Of a stretch of 64,000 nucleotides of DNA, positions 16,658 to 25,184 are shown piece by piece; the first letter of the stretch is position 1; each line of letters starts with the position of its first letter. The stretch covers positions 868,001-932,000 of the forward strand of contig NZ_NPKQ01000002.1 in the NCBI RefSeq assembly GCF_008329525.1, read 5' to 3'. The translations under genes were made by a program, and so were the position numbers. The notes below the pieces were generated by a model that saw only the letters and a list, made by a program, of their open reading frames with translations, was not told the origin of the DNA and ran no database searches. Origin of the DNA: Tardiphaga sp. P9-11. GTDB lineage: Bacteria; Pseudomonadota; Alphaproteobacteria; Rhizobiales; Xanthobacteraceae.

Positions 16658-18191
16658 GACCCCTGCCGATCCCGCCGCCGTCTTCACGGCCAATCAGGAA
16701 CGCGCCGCGCCGCTGCTGAAGGCGTTACGCGCCGATGGCATCGGCAATATCGTCGATGGCCGGATCGTGCCGTCATCGTCGGGTGAGGTGTTCGAGACGA
16801 CTTCGCCCATCGATGGCAGTGTGCTGGCGCAGGTCGCGCGCGGCACGGCAGCGGATATCGACAGTGCGGCCAAGGCCGCCCAGCGCGCCTTCAAGGAATG
16901 GCGCGACATGGCGCCGACCGCGCGCAAGAAGCTGCTGCATCGCGTCGCCGATGCGATCGAGGACAATGCTGACGACATCGCCGTTCTCGAATGTATCGAT
17001 ACCGGCCAGGCGCATCGCTTCATGGCCAAGGCGGCGATCCGTGGCGCCGAGAATTTCCGCTTCTATGCCGACAAATGCCTGGAGGCCCGCGACGGCCTGA
17101 ACATGCCGGCGGATGAGCACTGGAATGTCTCGACCCGCGTGCCGATCGGCCCGGTCGGCGTCATCACGCCGTGGAACACGCCGTTCATGCTGTCCACCTG
17201 GAAGATTGCACCGGCACTGGCCGCAGGCTGCACGGTGGTGCACAAGCCGGCCGAATGGTCGCCGGTCACGGCTGACCTTTTGGCAAAGCTTGCCAAGCAG
17301 GCCGGCCTGCCCGACGGCGTGCTGAACACGGTACATGGCTTCGGCGAGGAATCCGGCAAGGCGCTGACTGAGCACCCCGCCATCAAGGCTATCGCCTTTG
17401 TCGGCGAAAGCGCCACGGGTTCGGCGATCATGGCGCAGGGTGCGCCGACCTTGAAGCGCGTGCATTTCGAACTCGGCGGCAAGAATCCGGTGATCGTGTT
17501 CGACGATGCCGATCTGGACCGCGCGCTCGATGCTGTCGTCTTCATGATCTATTCGCTGAATGGCGAGCGCTGTACCTCGTCCAGTCGCCTGCTGGTGCAG
17601 GCGAGCATTGCCGACAAATTCATCGAGAAGCTCAAGGCTCGCGTGCGTGCGCTGAAGGTCGGCCATCCGCTCGATCCCGTGACCGAAGTCGGCCCGCTGA
17701 TCCATGAACGGCATCACGCAAAAGTCTGCAGCTATTTCGACATCGCGCGGCAGGACGGTGCCACCATCGCGGTCGGTGGCAAGCCGCATGACGGCCCCGG
17801 CGGCGGACATTACGTGCAGCCGACGCTGGTGACCGGCGCGCACAAGGACATGCGCGTGGCACAGGAGGAAGTGTTCGGCCCCTTCCTGACAGTGATCCCG
17901 TTCAAGGACGAGGCAGAGGCCATCGCCATCGCCAACGACGTGCAATACGGCCTCACTGGCTATGTCTGGACCTCGGACACCGGCCGCGCGCTGCGCGTGG
18001 CCGACGCGCTGGAAGCCGGCATGATCTGGCTGAATTCAGAAAATGTCCGCCACCTGCCGACGCCGTTCGGCGGCATGAAAGCTTCCGGCATCGGCCGCGA
18101 CGGCGGCGACTATTCGTTCGACTTCTATATGGAAACCAAACACGTCTCGCTGGCGAAGGGGACGCACAAGATACAGAGACTAGGCATCTAG
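16650..18191 (+). CDS. hpaE: 5-carboxymethyl-2-hydroxymuconate semialdehyde dehydrogenase
   Basis: A 513-residue aldehyde dehydrogenase. Catalytic Cys308 lies in SLNGERCTSSSR and general base Glu274 in VHFELGGKNP; the Rossmann motif region is VGESATGSAI. The GERCTS form and PIGPVGVITPWNTPFMLSTWK are typical of HpaE/HpcC and related semialdehyde dehydrogenases. It oxidises the ring-cleavage product of homoprotocatechuate with NAD. The N-terminus carries about 25 extra residues compared with the minimal family. It overlaps hpaF, and hpaD follows after a 77-base gap containing a short repeat. Confidence 0.9.
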   Translation: MAKTPADPAAVFTANQERAAPLLKALRADGIGNIVDGRIVPSSSGEVFETTSPIDGSVLAQVARGTAADIDSAAKAAQRAFKEWRDMAPTARKKLLHRVADAIEDNADDIAVLECIDTGQAHRFMAKAAIRGAENFRFYADKCLEARDGLNMPADEHWNVSTRVPIGPVGVITPWNTPFMLSTWKIAPALAAGCTVVHKPAEWSPVTADLLAKLAKQAGLPDGVLNTVHGFGEESGKALTEHPAIKAIAFVGESATGSAIMAQGAPTLKRVHFELGGKNPVIVFDDADLDRALDAVVFMIYSLNGERCTSSSRLLVQASIADKFIEKLKARVRALKVGHPLDPVTEVGPLIHERHHAKVCSYFDIARQDGATIAVGGKPHDGPGGGHYVQPTLVTGAHKDMRVAQEEVFGPFLTVIPFKDEAEAIAIANDVQYGLTGYVWTSDTGRALRVADALEAGMIWLNSENVRHLPTPFGGMKASGIGRDGGDYSFDFYMETKHVSLAKGTHKIQRLGI

Positions 18192-18194
18192 GTT

Positions 18195-18243
18195 GTCATT
18201 CCGGGGCGCGTGCGTCCTTACGCACGTGAACCCTGAGTGACGA
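18195..18243. repeat. palindromic intergenic repeat, family A (short copy)
   Basis: GTCATTCCGGGGCGCGTGCGTCC with the complementary arm ACGCACGTGAACCCTGAGTGAC. It forms a compact hairpin inside the hpa operon between hpaE and hpaD, and could tune the ratio of upstream and downstream products. Confidence 0.6.
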
Positions 18244-18268
18244 GTGAATAAAAACGCTAGGAAACGCC

Positions 18269-19252
18269 ATGCCCGTGCCGACCCACGTGTTCGATCCGCC
18301 CTTCAACATCCTGCGCTCCAGCCACGTCGTACTGGATGTCCTCGATCTCAAGGCCAGCCGCGCCTTCTATGAGAACGCCGTCGGCCTGCATGTCGAGGAC
18401 GCCGACAGCGAGACCGTCTATCTGCGCGCCGTGGAGGAGCACCAGCATCACTCGCTGGTGCTGCGCAAGGCGCAGGTCGCCGCCTGTCACCGGCTCGGTT
18501 TCCGCGTCGCCAGCGAGAACGATCTCGACAAGGCGGCCGCCTGGTTCGCCGCCAACGGCATCACCTATTCCTTCGTCGAGCGGCCGTTCCAGGGCCGCAC
18601 GCTGCACTTCACCGATCCGTTCGGCTTTCAGATCGAACTCACTGCAAAGATGGAGAAGCGCCCGCATCTGCTGCGGCGTTTCGATCTCTACAAGGGCTGC
18701 CATCCGCAGCGCCTCGATCATTTCAACGTCTTCGCCGCTGAAGTGCAGGACACCGTCGACTTCTATGCGCGGCTCGGTTTCCGCCTCACCGAATATGGCG
18801 AGGAAGACGGCGAAGGCGGCCGCATCGCCGCCGCCTGGATGCATCGCAAGGGCAACGTCCACGACTTCGCCATCACCAATGGAAGGGGACCGCGGCTGCA
18901 CCACTTCGCCTATTGGGTGCCGACCGCGATGAACATCCTGCATCTCTGTGATGTGATGGCATCATCGGGCTATCTGAAGAACCTGGAGCGTGGCCCCGGC
19001 CGCCACGGCATCTCCAATGCGTTCTTCCTCTATGTACGCGACCCCGACGGCCATCGCCTCGAACTCTACACGTCAGACTACCAGACCATGGACACCGACC
19101 ACGAGCCGCTGCGCTGGTCGCTGAAGGACCCGCGTCGCCAGACCCTGTGGGGCGCGCCGGCACCAAGGTCATGGTTCGAACAAGGCTCGCCATTCAATGG
19201 GCAGACAGTGCGTGAACCGGCCTTTGTAGCTGATGTGACGATTGCGGATTGA
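18269..19252 (+). CDS. hpaD: homoprotocatechuate 2,3-dioxygenase (vicinal oxygen chelate type)
   Basis: A 327-residue type I extradiol dioxygenase made of paired beta-alpha-beta-beta-beta modules. The likely iron (or manganese) ligands are His151 (RLDHFNVF), His211 or His212 (RLHHFAYW) and Glu265 (GHRLELYTSDY), spaced as in the Brevibacterium and Arthrobacter homoprotocatechuate dioxygenases. The C-terminal WSLKDPRRQTLWGAPAPRSWF is also found there. It opens the ring of 3,4-dihydroxyphenylacetate next to the hydroxyls. E. coli uses an unrelated LigB-type enzyme for this step, so this cluster has a different dioxygenase module. The FAH gene starts 22 bases after the stop. Confidence 0.9.
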   Translation: MPVPTHVFDPPFNILRSSHVVLDVLDLKASRAFYENAVGLHVEDADSETVYLRAVEEHQHHSLVLRKAQVAACHRLGFRVASENDLDKAAAWFAANGITYSFVERPFQGRTLHFTDPFGFQIELTAKMEKRPHLLRRFDLYKGCHPQRLDHFNVFAAEVQDTVDFYARLGFRLTEYGEEDGEGGRIAAAWMHRKGNVHDFAITNGRGPRLHHFAYWVPTAMNILHLCDVMASSGYLKNLERGPGRHGISNAFFLYVRDPDGHRLELYTSDYQTMDTDHEPLRWSLKDPRRQTLWGAPAPRSWFEQGSPFNGQTVREPAFVADVTIAD

Positions 19253-19274
19253 TCCAGACAGTATTGGATATCAG

Positions 19275-20144
19275 ATGACCCACCCCCGCCTCGCCACCTT
19301 CACCTATCAAGGCACCACCAAATACGGCGCCGTCACCGACGACGGGATCGTCGATCTGTCCGCGCGCTATGGCGGGGACTATCCGACACTGCGCGAGGCC
19401 ATCGCGCATGGCGCCCTGCATCGGCTCGCGGATGCCGCGGCCAACCAGCCTGCGGATTTCGCACTGGACGCCATCACCTGGCAGCCGCCGATCCCCGCCC
19501 CCGAAAAAATCATCTGCATTGGCGTCAACTATCCGGACCGCAACGCCGAATACAAGGACGGTCAGGACGCGCCGAAATATCCCTCGATGTTCATGCGTAC
19601 GCCGCGCTCCTTCGTCGGACATGACACGCCGCTGGTGCGGCCGCGCGTATCCAGGCAGCTCGACTATGAAGGCGAAGTGGTGCTGGTGATTGGCAAAGCC
19701 GGGCGACACCTCGCCGAGGGCGATGCGCTGAATCACATCGCCGCACTGACGCTCTGCAACGAAGGCACCATCCGCGACTGGGTACGGCACGCCAAGTTCA
19801 ACGTCACGCAAGGCAAGAATTTCGAGTCCACCGGCAGCCTCGGGCCATGGATCGTGCCCTATACGGACGAAAGCCAGATCGCCGATATCCGCCTCACCAC
19901 GCATGTCAACGGCGAGCTGCGGCAGGACGATCGCACCTCGCGCCTGATGTTCGGCTTCCGCTATCTCCTGAGCTATATCTCGACCTTCACGACTCTCGTG
20001 CCCGGCGACGTCATCGTCACCGGCACGCCGACCGGCGCCGGTGCGCGCTTCGACCCGCCACGCTATCTTGTGCCCGGCGATGTGATCGAAGTCGCGGCCG
20101 AGGGCATCGGCACGCTGCGCAATGGCGTCGTCGACGAACACTAA
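19275..20144 (+). CDS. fumarylacetoacetate hydrolase-family protein (HpaG-like decarboxylase/isomerase)
   Basis: A 289-residue FAH-fold protein. IICIGVNYPDRNAEY, QLDYEGEVVLVIGK (acidic metal ligands) and GDVIVTGTPTGAGARFDPP are family signatures. In the hpa pathway the FAH-fold protein HpaG decarboxylates 5-oxopent-3-ene-1,2,5-tricarboxylate and isomerises the product. In E. coli HpaG is a tandem duplication; here there is only one catalytic domain behind a short N-terminal domain, so either one protein does both steps or another FAH enzyme lies elsewhere. ATG 19275 is preferred over TTG 19242, which would overlap hpaD. Confidence 0.85.
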   Translation: MTHPRLATFTYQGTTKYGAVTDDGIVDLSARYGGDYPTLREAIAHGALHRLADAAANQPADFALDAITWQPPIPAPEKIICIGVNYPDRNAEYKDGQDAPKYPSMFMRTPRSFVGHDTPLVRPRVSRQLDYEGEVVLVIGKAGRHLAEGDALNHIAALTLCNEGTIRDWVRHAKFNVTQGKNFESTGSLGPWIVPYTDESQIADIRLTTHVNGELRQDDRTSRLMFGFRYLLSYISTFTTLVPGDVIVTGTPTGAGARFDPPRYLVPGDVIEVAAEGIGTLRNGVVDEH

Positions 20145-20159
20145 CGGATTGGAATACGC

Positions 20160-21785
20160 ATGACTGTTCTCACCGGCGGCGAAGCCATCGTCAGCGGGCT
20201 CAAGGCTCACAGCGTCGACACCATCTTCGGCCTGCCCGGCGCGCAGGTCTATGGCCTGTTCGACGCCTTTCACCAGGCGAAGCTCAATGTTATCGGCGCG
20301 CGCCACGAACAGGCCTGCGGCTATATGGCGTTTGGCTATGCCCGCGCGTCCGGCAAGCCGGGCGTGTTCAGCGTCGTCCCCGGCCCCGGCATTCTCAATG
20401 CCAGCGCAGCGATGCTGACTGCCTTCGGCTGCAACGAGCCGGTGATGTGCCTCACCGGTCAGGTGCCGAGTGATTACCTTGGCCGTGGCCGCGGTCATCT
20501 GCACGAGATGCCCGACCAGCTCGCGACGCTCCGCAGTTTCGTGAAGTGGGCCGACCGCATCGACTATCCCGCAGACGCACCGATCAAAGTGGCACGCGGA
20601 TTTCAGGAGATGACGTCCGGCCGTCGCGGGCCCGTGGCGCTGGAAATGCCGTGGGACGTGTTCACGCAGCGCGCGGAGACAGCGGATGCGACGAGGCTTG
20701 AACCGTTCGCAGCGCCCTCGCCCGATCCGGATCGTATCAAGGCAGCAGCCGCGCTGATCAAGGCCGCGAAGGCACCGATGATCTTTGTCGGCGCGGGCGC
20801 AATGGATGCGGGTGATGCGATTCTCGAACTCGCGGAAATGATCGACGCGCCCGTGGTCGCGTTCCGCTCGGGGCGCGGTATCGTCAGCAATGCGCATGAG
20901 CTCGGCCTCACCATGGCCGCTGCCTATAATCTGTGGCCGCAGACCGATCTCATGATCGGCATCGGTTCGCGGATGGAATTGCCGACCACGTTCCGCTGGC
21001 CATTCCGGCCGGAGGGGCTGAAGTCTATCCGCATCGATATCGATCCGGTCGAATTCAGACGGCTCACGGTTGATGCGCCGATCGTTGCCGATGCGATAGA
21101 AGGAACGCGCGCGCTGGTCGCCGCCGTAAGCAAGGCCGGATACACGAAGACATCAGGCCGCCGCGAAACCATCCGCGCGGCGTCGGCGAAAGCGCAGAAG
21201 GACATCCAGGCGATCCAGCCACAGATGGCCTATCTCGACATCCTGCGCGACGTGCTGCCCGACAACGCCATCGTCACCGACGAGCTGTCGCAGGTCGGCT
21301 TCACCTCATGGTTCGGCTTTCCGGTCTATCAGCCGCGCACCTTTATTACTTCAGGCTATCAGGGAACGCTCGGCTCGGGCTTTCCCACCGCGCTCGGCGC
21401 CAAGGTCGCGCATCCCGATCGCCCGGTAGTGGCGATCACAGGCGATGGCGGCTTCATGTTCGCGGTGCAGGAACTGGCCACCGCCGTGCAGTTCAAGATC
21501 GGCGTGGTGGTGCTGGTGTTCAACAACAATGCCTATGGCAATGTGCGCCGCGACCAGTTGCAGGTGTTCGACGGCCGCGTGGTCGCCGCCGATCTGGTCA
21601 ATCCGGATTTCGTCAAGCTCGCGGAATCCTTCGGCGTCGGTGCTATCAGGGTGACGTCACCGGCGGAGTTCAAGCCGGCGCTGGAAAAGGCGCTGGCGGA
21701 CGGTGGGCCGTATCTGATCGCGATCGATGTGCCGAGGGATTCGGAAGTCAGTCCGTGGGCGTTCATTCATCCGAAGAAGCCGTAG
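20160..21785 (+). CDS. thiamine diphosphate-dependent enzyme, acetolactate synthase-like
   Basis: A 541-residue protein with all three domains of the pyruvate oxidase/acetolactate synthase superfamily. Glu50 (ARHEQACGYMAFGYARASG) is the cofactor-activating glutamate, and the C-terminal domain has the cofactor motif GDGGFMFAVQEL...VFNNN. It lies 15 bases after the FAH gene, as last gene of the hpa operon, yet no known homoprotocatechuate step needs thiamine diphosphate. No regulatory small subunit is adjacent, and hpa context argues against branched-chain amino acid synthesis. A 2-oxo acid decarboxylase that feeds the pathway (for example from an aryl pyruvate) is possible but unproven. Confidence 0.8.
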   Translation: MTVLTGGEAIVSGLKAHSVDTIFGLPGAQVYGLFDAFHQAKLNVIGARHEQACGYMAFGYARASGKPGVFSVVPGPGILNASAAMLTAFGCNEPVMCLTGQVPSDYLGRGRGHLHEMPDQLATLRSFVKWADRIDYPADAPIKVARGFQEMTSGRRGPVALEMPWDVFTQRAETADATRLEPFAAPSPDPDRIKAAAALIKAAKAPMIFVGAGAMDAGDAILELAEMIDAPVVAFRSGRGIVSNAHELGLTMAAAYNLWPQTDLMIGIGSRMELPTTFRWPFRPEGLKSIRIDIDPVEFRRLTVDAPIVADAIEGTRALVAAVSKAGYTKTSGRRETIRAASAKAQKDIQAIQPQMAYLDILRDVLPDNAIVTDELSQVGFTSWFGFPVYQPRTFITSGYQGTLGSGFPTALGAKVAHPDRPVVAITGDGGFMFAVQELATAVQFKIGVVVLVFNNNAYGNVRRDQLQVFDGRVVAADLVNPDFVKLAESFGVGAIRVTSPAEFKPALEKALADGGPYLIAIDVPRDSEVSPWAFIHPKKP

Positions 21786-21795
21786 CCCCACGCTC

Positions 21796-21845
21796 GTCGT
21801 TCCGGGGCGCGTGCGGTTCGCACCGCCCGCGCCCGGAATGACGAG
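21796..21845. repeat. palindromic intergenic repeat, family A (short copy)
   Basis: GTCGTTCCGGGGCGCG opposite CGCGCCCGGAATGACGAG, a near-perfect hairpin between the convergent ends of the TPP enzyme gene and the binding-protein gene. It may act as a two-way transcript end, although no T-run follows. Confidence 0.6.
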
Positions 21846-21859
21846 TGTGTGCTTGTGCG

Positions 21860-23077
21860 TTACTGCTTCACCAGCGGATCCAGCATCGTGCAGCCACCTT
21901 CCGCAATCGGACGCATGATGTCTTCGGCCTTCACCTTGCCCTTGATGGTGAGCAGATCCCATTCCCCCTTGACCTCTGACGGCTTTTTCACTTCTGCCAG
22001 CAGCATGTCGTTCATCAACCGACCGTCCTCGCGCACGCGGGCGCCCGGCGCGAAGAAATCGTCCACCGGCATCGCCTTCATCTGACGCATCACGGTGAGG
22101 CCATCGTTGTTGTTCGCGGCTTCCGCAGCGCGCAGGTAATGCTTCACGGCGCTGTAGACGCCGGCCTGCGCGTGGGTCGGCATCTTGCCGTGCTTCGCCA
22201 TGAAGCGCTTGCCGAATTCGCGGCTCTTGTCGTCATTGTCCCAGTAATAGCCCTCGAGATACTGCACGCCCTGCGTGGCTTCGGAGCCGAGTGCCTTGAC
22301 CGAGGTGAGATAGAAGATCAACACGGCGAGCTTCTGCTTGCCCTCGCCGATCTGGAATTCGCGCGCCTGCTTGATATTGGTGACGGTGTCGCCCGAGGCA
22401 TTGGCGAGCGCGATCACCTTGGCGCCGGAGGATTGCGCCTGCAGCAGGAAGGACGAGAAATCCATCGTGCCGACCGGATGTTTCACCGCGCCGAGGACCT
22501 TGCCGCCGGCAGCTTCCACCACTTTCGAGACTTCCGCCTGCATGGCGATGCCGAATGCATAATCCGCCGTGATGAAATACCAGGTGTCGCCGCCCTGCTT
22601 GACGACAGCCTTGGCGATGCCCTGCGCAAGCGAATAGGTATCGTACAGCCACATCGCCGCGGTCGGCGCGCATTGCTTGCCGAACACGTCGGCGGTGGCC
22701 GAGCCGACATGCACCAGCACCTTGCCGCGCTCGCGCGCCATGTTCTGCACTGCCAGCGAGATCGCCGAATTGCCGATGTCGAAGATCGCATCGACGCCCT
22801 GCTGATCATAGAGATCGCGCGCCAGCGAGACGCCGATATCGGTCTTGTTCTGATGATCCGGCCCGAGCAGTTTCACCGGCAGGCCGCGTACCTTGCCGCC
22901 GACATCATCGATCGCAAGCTGCGCCGCAACCACGCTGCCGGTGCCGCCGGCATCGGAGAACACCGAACTCTTGTCGTTCAGCACGGCGATGGTGAGAGGT
23001 TTGGTGATGGGTTCGGCAAGCGCCGAACCGTTCAGGCAAGCAACAGCAATGGCAGCCAAGATGCCCATTCGGGTCAT
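21860..23077 (-). CDS. ABC-type periplasmic binding protein (Liv-like)
   Basis: A 405-residue exported type I binding protein with a Sec leader (MGILAAIAVACLNGSALAEP). The mature part starts LTIAVLNDKSSVFSDAGGTGS, and YWDNDDKSREFGKRFMAKHGKMPTHAQAG-like sequence is typical of Liv-type proteins from aromatic-degrading rhizobia. The start has GAGGAAA upstream. No permease or ATPase genes adjoin it, so it either shares the Liv membrane parts at 9832-13225 or is orphaned. A strong inverted repeat at 23144-23165, 67 bases upstream, shares the TTAATCGG half-site of the hpaR-hpaH region, so co-regulation with hpa genes is plausible. Confidence 0.85.
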   Translation of the reverse strand: MTRMGILAAIAVACLNGSALAEPITKPLTIAVLNDKSSVFSDAGGTGSVVAAQLAIDDVGGKVRGLPVKLLGPDHQNKTDIGVSLARDLYDQQGVDAIFDIGNSAISLAVQNMARERGKVLVHVGSATADVFGKQCAPTAAMWLYDTYSLAQGIAKAVVKQGGDTWYFITADYAFGIAMQAEVSKVVEAAGGKVLGAVKHPVGTMDFSSFLLQAQSSGAKVIALANASGDTVTNIKQAREFQIGEGKQKLAVLIFYLTSVKALGSEATQGVQYLEGYYWDNDDKSREFGKRFMAKHGKMPTHAQAGVYSAVKHYLRAAEAANNNDGLTVMRQMKAMPVDDFFAPGARVREDGRLMNDMLLAEVKKPSEVKGEWDLLTIKGKVKAEDIMRPIAEGGCTMLDPLVKQ

Positions 23078-23143
23078 TGTCGTTTCCTCGTTCTGGTTTT
23101 TATTGAGGAAAGCGTAATGGCGGCCGAATGCCTTGGCCAGCGA

Positions 23144-23165
23144 AATTTAATCGACCGATTAAATT
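23144..23165. promoter_or_regulatory. inverted repeat upstream of the binding-protein gene
   Basis: Ten-base perfect arms AATTTAATCG and CGATTAAATT separated by AC, in an otherwise GC-rich region. The outward half CCGATTAA is the complement of TTAATCGG found at 15391-15398 in the hpaR-hpaH promoter. Position 67 bases upstream of the binding-protein start fits an operator. Inferred HpaR-type or other MarR site. Confidence 0.55.
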
Positions 23166-23187
23166 GAATTCCGACGCGCGGAAAGCA

Positions 23188-24432
23188 TCAGACGACCGAT
23201 ATCGATGCGCTACGCCGCTGCCACCGAACCGCAGCAAGTGCCAGTAGTCCAGCACCGGCCACGGCCCAGCATGCGACAGGCGCCCAGTGCAGCAACGGCG
23301 CATAGTCCGGCAGTTTCTGCAGTCCGCCGGCGACCGCGGCCATGCGTGCGAAGGTTGCGAGTGCCAGCGCCGAGAAGACGAGACCGATGACCTTGCCCTC
23401 CGCGCCGGTCTCGCCGATCGCCATCGCCGCCGACACCGCGCTCACCATCATGCAGCCCCATGCCGCGCCAGCGATGAATTGCGCTGCAATCAGCATGTTG
23501 AGATTGAAAGCAAACTCCGCGCCGATCACCGCACACGCGCCGAGCAATGCGGCTGCCCCGATGGCGACGATGCCGCCCTGACGCTTGACCACGGCGCTGG
23601 CCGGAAACATGGCAATGTTGAAGCCTATCCAGAATATCGGCATCAGCCATTCCAGATCGGCCGGCTTGGCGAAGCGCAGGAACATCGGCGCGCTGTTGAT
23701 GCTGAAATGTAGCTGGAAGCCCAGCGCGAGAATGACCATGGCGCCGACAAAGAGCTGCGGCATGCGGCCAAGCGCGTTGCCCTGCGCCGGCAAAGCCTTT
23801 GCCTCGCGGGCACTAACCTGCACGAGGCCACGCTCGACGCGCGACAGCGCCACCGTTACAATCAGCAAAACCAAGCCGGCAAGAACGAAAGGCAGCCGCG
23901 GATCGACGCCGCGCAATGTCGCGCCGAGATAGGGCGCCAGCGCACCGGCGACGCCATAGCCGAGCATGGCCAGCGCAGCGAGAAACGGCCGCGACGGGCG
24001 CGCGGCATATTTGCCGAGCAATGTCAGCGGCGGCGCACGGAGTGCCGAGGATGTCGCCGACCAGATCACGATCAACACAATGAGTGCGACCTGTGCCTTC
24101 GGCCCCTGCCCGGCAACGAAAGGCAGCGCGACGAAGGCTGCGCAGGACACCGCAGTCAGGATGCCGACAATGAGACCGAGCCGCCCGACCACGCGCGCGA
24201 TCCTGTCGGCGACCAGACCCATCGCCGTATCGGTGACAGTGAAGATCGCCTGATCGAGCATCAGGATGACAATCACGACAGTCGGCGCAATACCGACATC
24301 GGCGGCGAGCTTCGGCAGATAGATCACATAGGTGACCCAGCCGAGCGTGAAGATCAGTTGCAGCACGGCGAGATAGACGCCCGCAGCATTGCTGGCGGCG
24401 GCCTGTGTGCCGTTTCGTTCCTGCTCGCTCAT
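23188..24432 (-). CDS. MFS transporter
   Basis: A 414-residue polytopic protein with about twelve hydrophobic segments, of the major facilitator superfamily. The DTAMGLVADRIARVVGRLG stretch resembles the cytoplasmic loop between helices 2 and 3 of MFS carriers (G-x-x-x-D-R-x-x-R). The start has GAGGGGACC upstream. It lies 110 bases upstream of the binding-protein gene on the same strand, and follows AlkB on the same strand. Substrate not readable; proximity to the hpa cluster suggests an organic acid, but it does not match HpaX closely enough by eye to name. Confidence 0.75.
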   Translation of the reverse strand: MSEQERNGTQAAASNAAGVYLAVLQLIFTLGWVTYVIYLPKLAADVGIAPTVVIVILMLDQAIFTVTDTAMGLVADRIARVVGRLGLIVGILTAVSCAAFVALPFVAGQGPKAQVALIVLIVIWSATSSALRAPPLTLLGKYAARPSRPFLAALAMLGYGVAGALAPYLGATLRGVDPRLPFVLAGLVLLIVTVALSRVERGLVQVSAREAKALPAQGNALGRMPQLFVGAMVILALGFQLHFSINSAPMFLRFAKPADLEWLMPIFWIGFNIAMFPASAVVKRQGGIVAIGAAALLGACAVIGAEFAFNLNMLIAAQFIAGAAWGCMMVSAVSAAMAIGETGAEGKVIGLVFSALALATFARMAAVAGGLQKLPDYAPLLHWAPVACWAVAGAGLLALAAVRWQRRSASISVV

Positions 24433-24512
24433 GGTCCCCTCGCCCCACCGACCATAGAATGGTCGCGACAGCCAAGGAAAGCTTTCAACGCGCAGCGCTC
24501 AACAGGTCTCGT

Positions 24513-25163
24513 TCAACAGGTCTTGCGGAAGGTCAGGTTGATGCGCTGGCCGCCCATGACCGGATGTTCGCCGTCCGGCAGCGGCGCAACGCCATGATAC
24601 GCCAGCCGCGACGGGCCGCCCCAGACCACGACATCACCATGCGTCAAACGATAGCGCTTCTGAGGCGCGCTGCGGGTGAGACCACCGAACAGAAATGTCG
24701 CCGGCAGGCCAAGCGACACCGAGACGATGGGCGCGCGCAGATCCAGTTCGTCCTTGTCCTGGTGCAGCGAGAGTTTGGCGCCGGGCTTGTAGCGATTGAT
24801 CAGACAGGCATCCGGCACGAAGGCCTCGAAGCCGGCACGAACCGCCGCACGTGCGGCGAGATCGCGAAACGGCGCCGGCATTTCGGGCCACAGCTTGCCG
24901 CTGTCGGGATCGACGGGATCGTAGCGATAGCCTGATGGATCGGACACCCATCCGACCCGGCCGCAATTGGTCATCGCGACCGACATGGTGTGACCGCCGG
25001 GCGTGATCAGATGACGGAACGGCGCTTGTTTGACGATGACCCGCAGTGCGGCGATCACATCTGGCGCTTCGGCGGCGAAAAAATCACGCAGCAGCACCGC
25101 ACCCTCGGCGAGATCTTCGCGCGCAGGCTGGGCGTCGGTGATATCGGCGAACAGATCGGTCAT
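24513..25163 (-). CDS. alkB: AlkB-type DNA oxidative demethylase
   Basis: A 216-residue iron- and 2-oxoglutarate-dependent dioxygenase, the same length as E. coli AlkB. Ligands His134, Asp136 (LSLHQDKDE) and His190 (AYHGVAP), and the 2-oxoglutarate-binding Arg207 and Arg213 (GQRINLTFR), each sit three residues after the E. coli positions. NRYKPGAKLSLHQDKDE is the family signature. It removes 1-methyladenine and 3-methylcytosine lesions directly. A second 2-oxoglutarate oxygenase gene lies 21 bases upstream on the same strand, so the two probably form one unit. No Ada gene is in view. Confidence 0.95.
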   Translation of the reverse strand: MTDLFADITDAQPAREDLAEGAVLLRDFFAAEAPDVIAALRVIVKQAPFRHLITPGGHTMSVAMTNCGRVGWVSDPSGYRYDPVDPDSGKLWPEMPAPFRDLAARAAVRAGFEAFVPDACLINRYKPGAKLSLHQDKDELDLRAPIVSVSLGLPATFLFGGLTRSAPQKRYRLTHGDVVVWGGPSRLAYHGVAPLPDGEHPVMGGQRINLTFRKTC

Positions 25164-25184
25164 GGCTTTGCCACGTTAGCATCG

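Noticed and set aside
19194-20897. Open frame of about 567 codons on the minus strand
   Set aside because: Antisense to the FAH and TPP enzyme genes, which carry unmistakable family signatures.
20160-21785. Annotation as biosynthetic acetolactate synthase large subunit (ilvB)
   Set aside because: No ilvN partner or other branched-chain amino acid genes nearby, and the gene is embedded in an hpa operon; named only as ALS-like.
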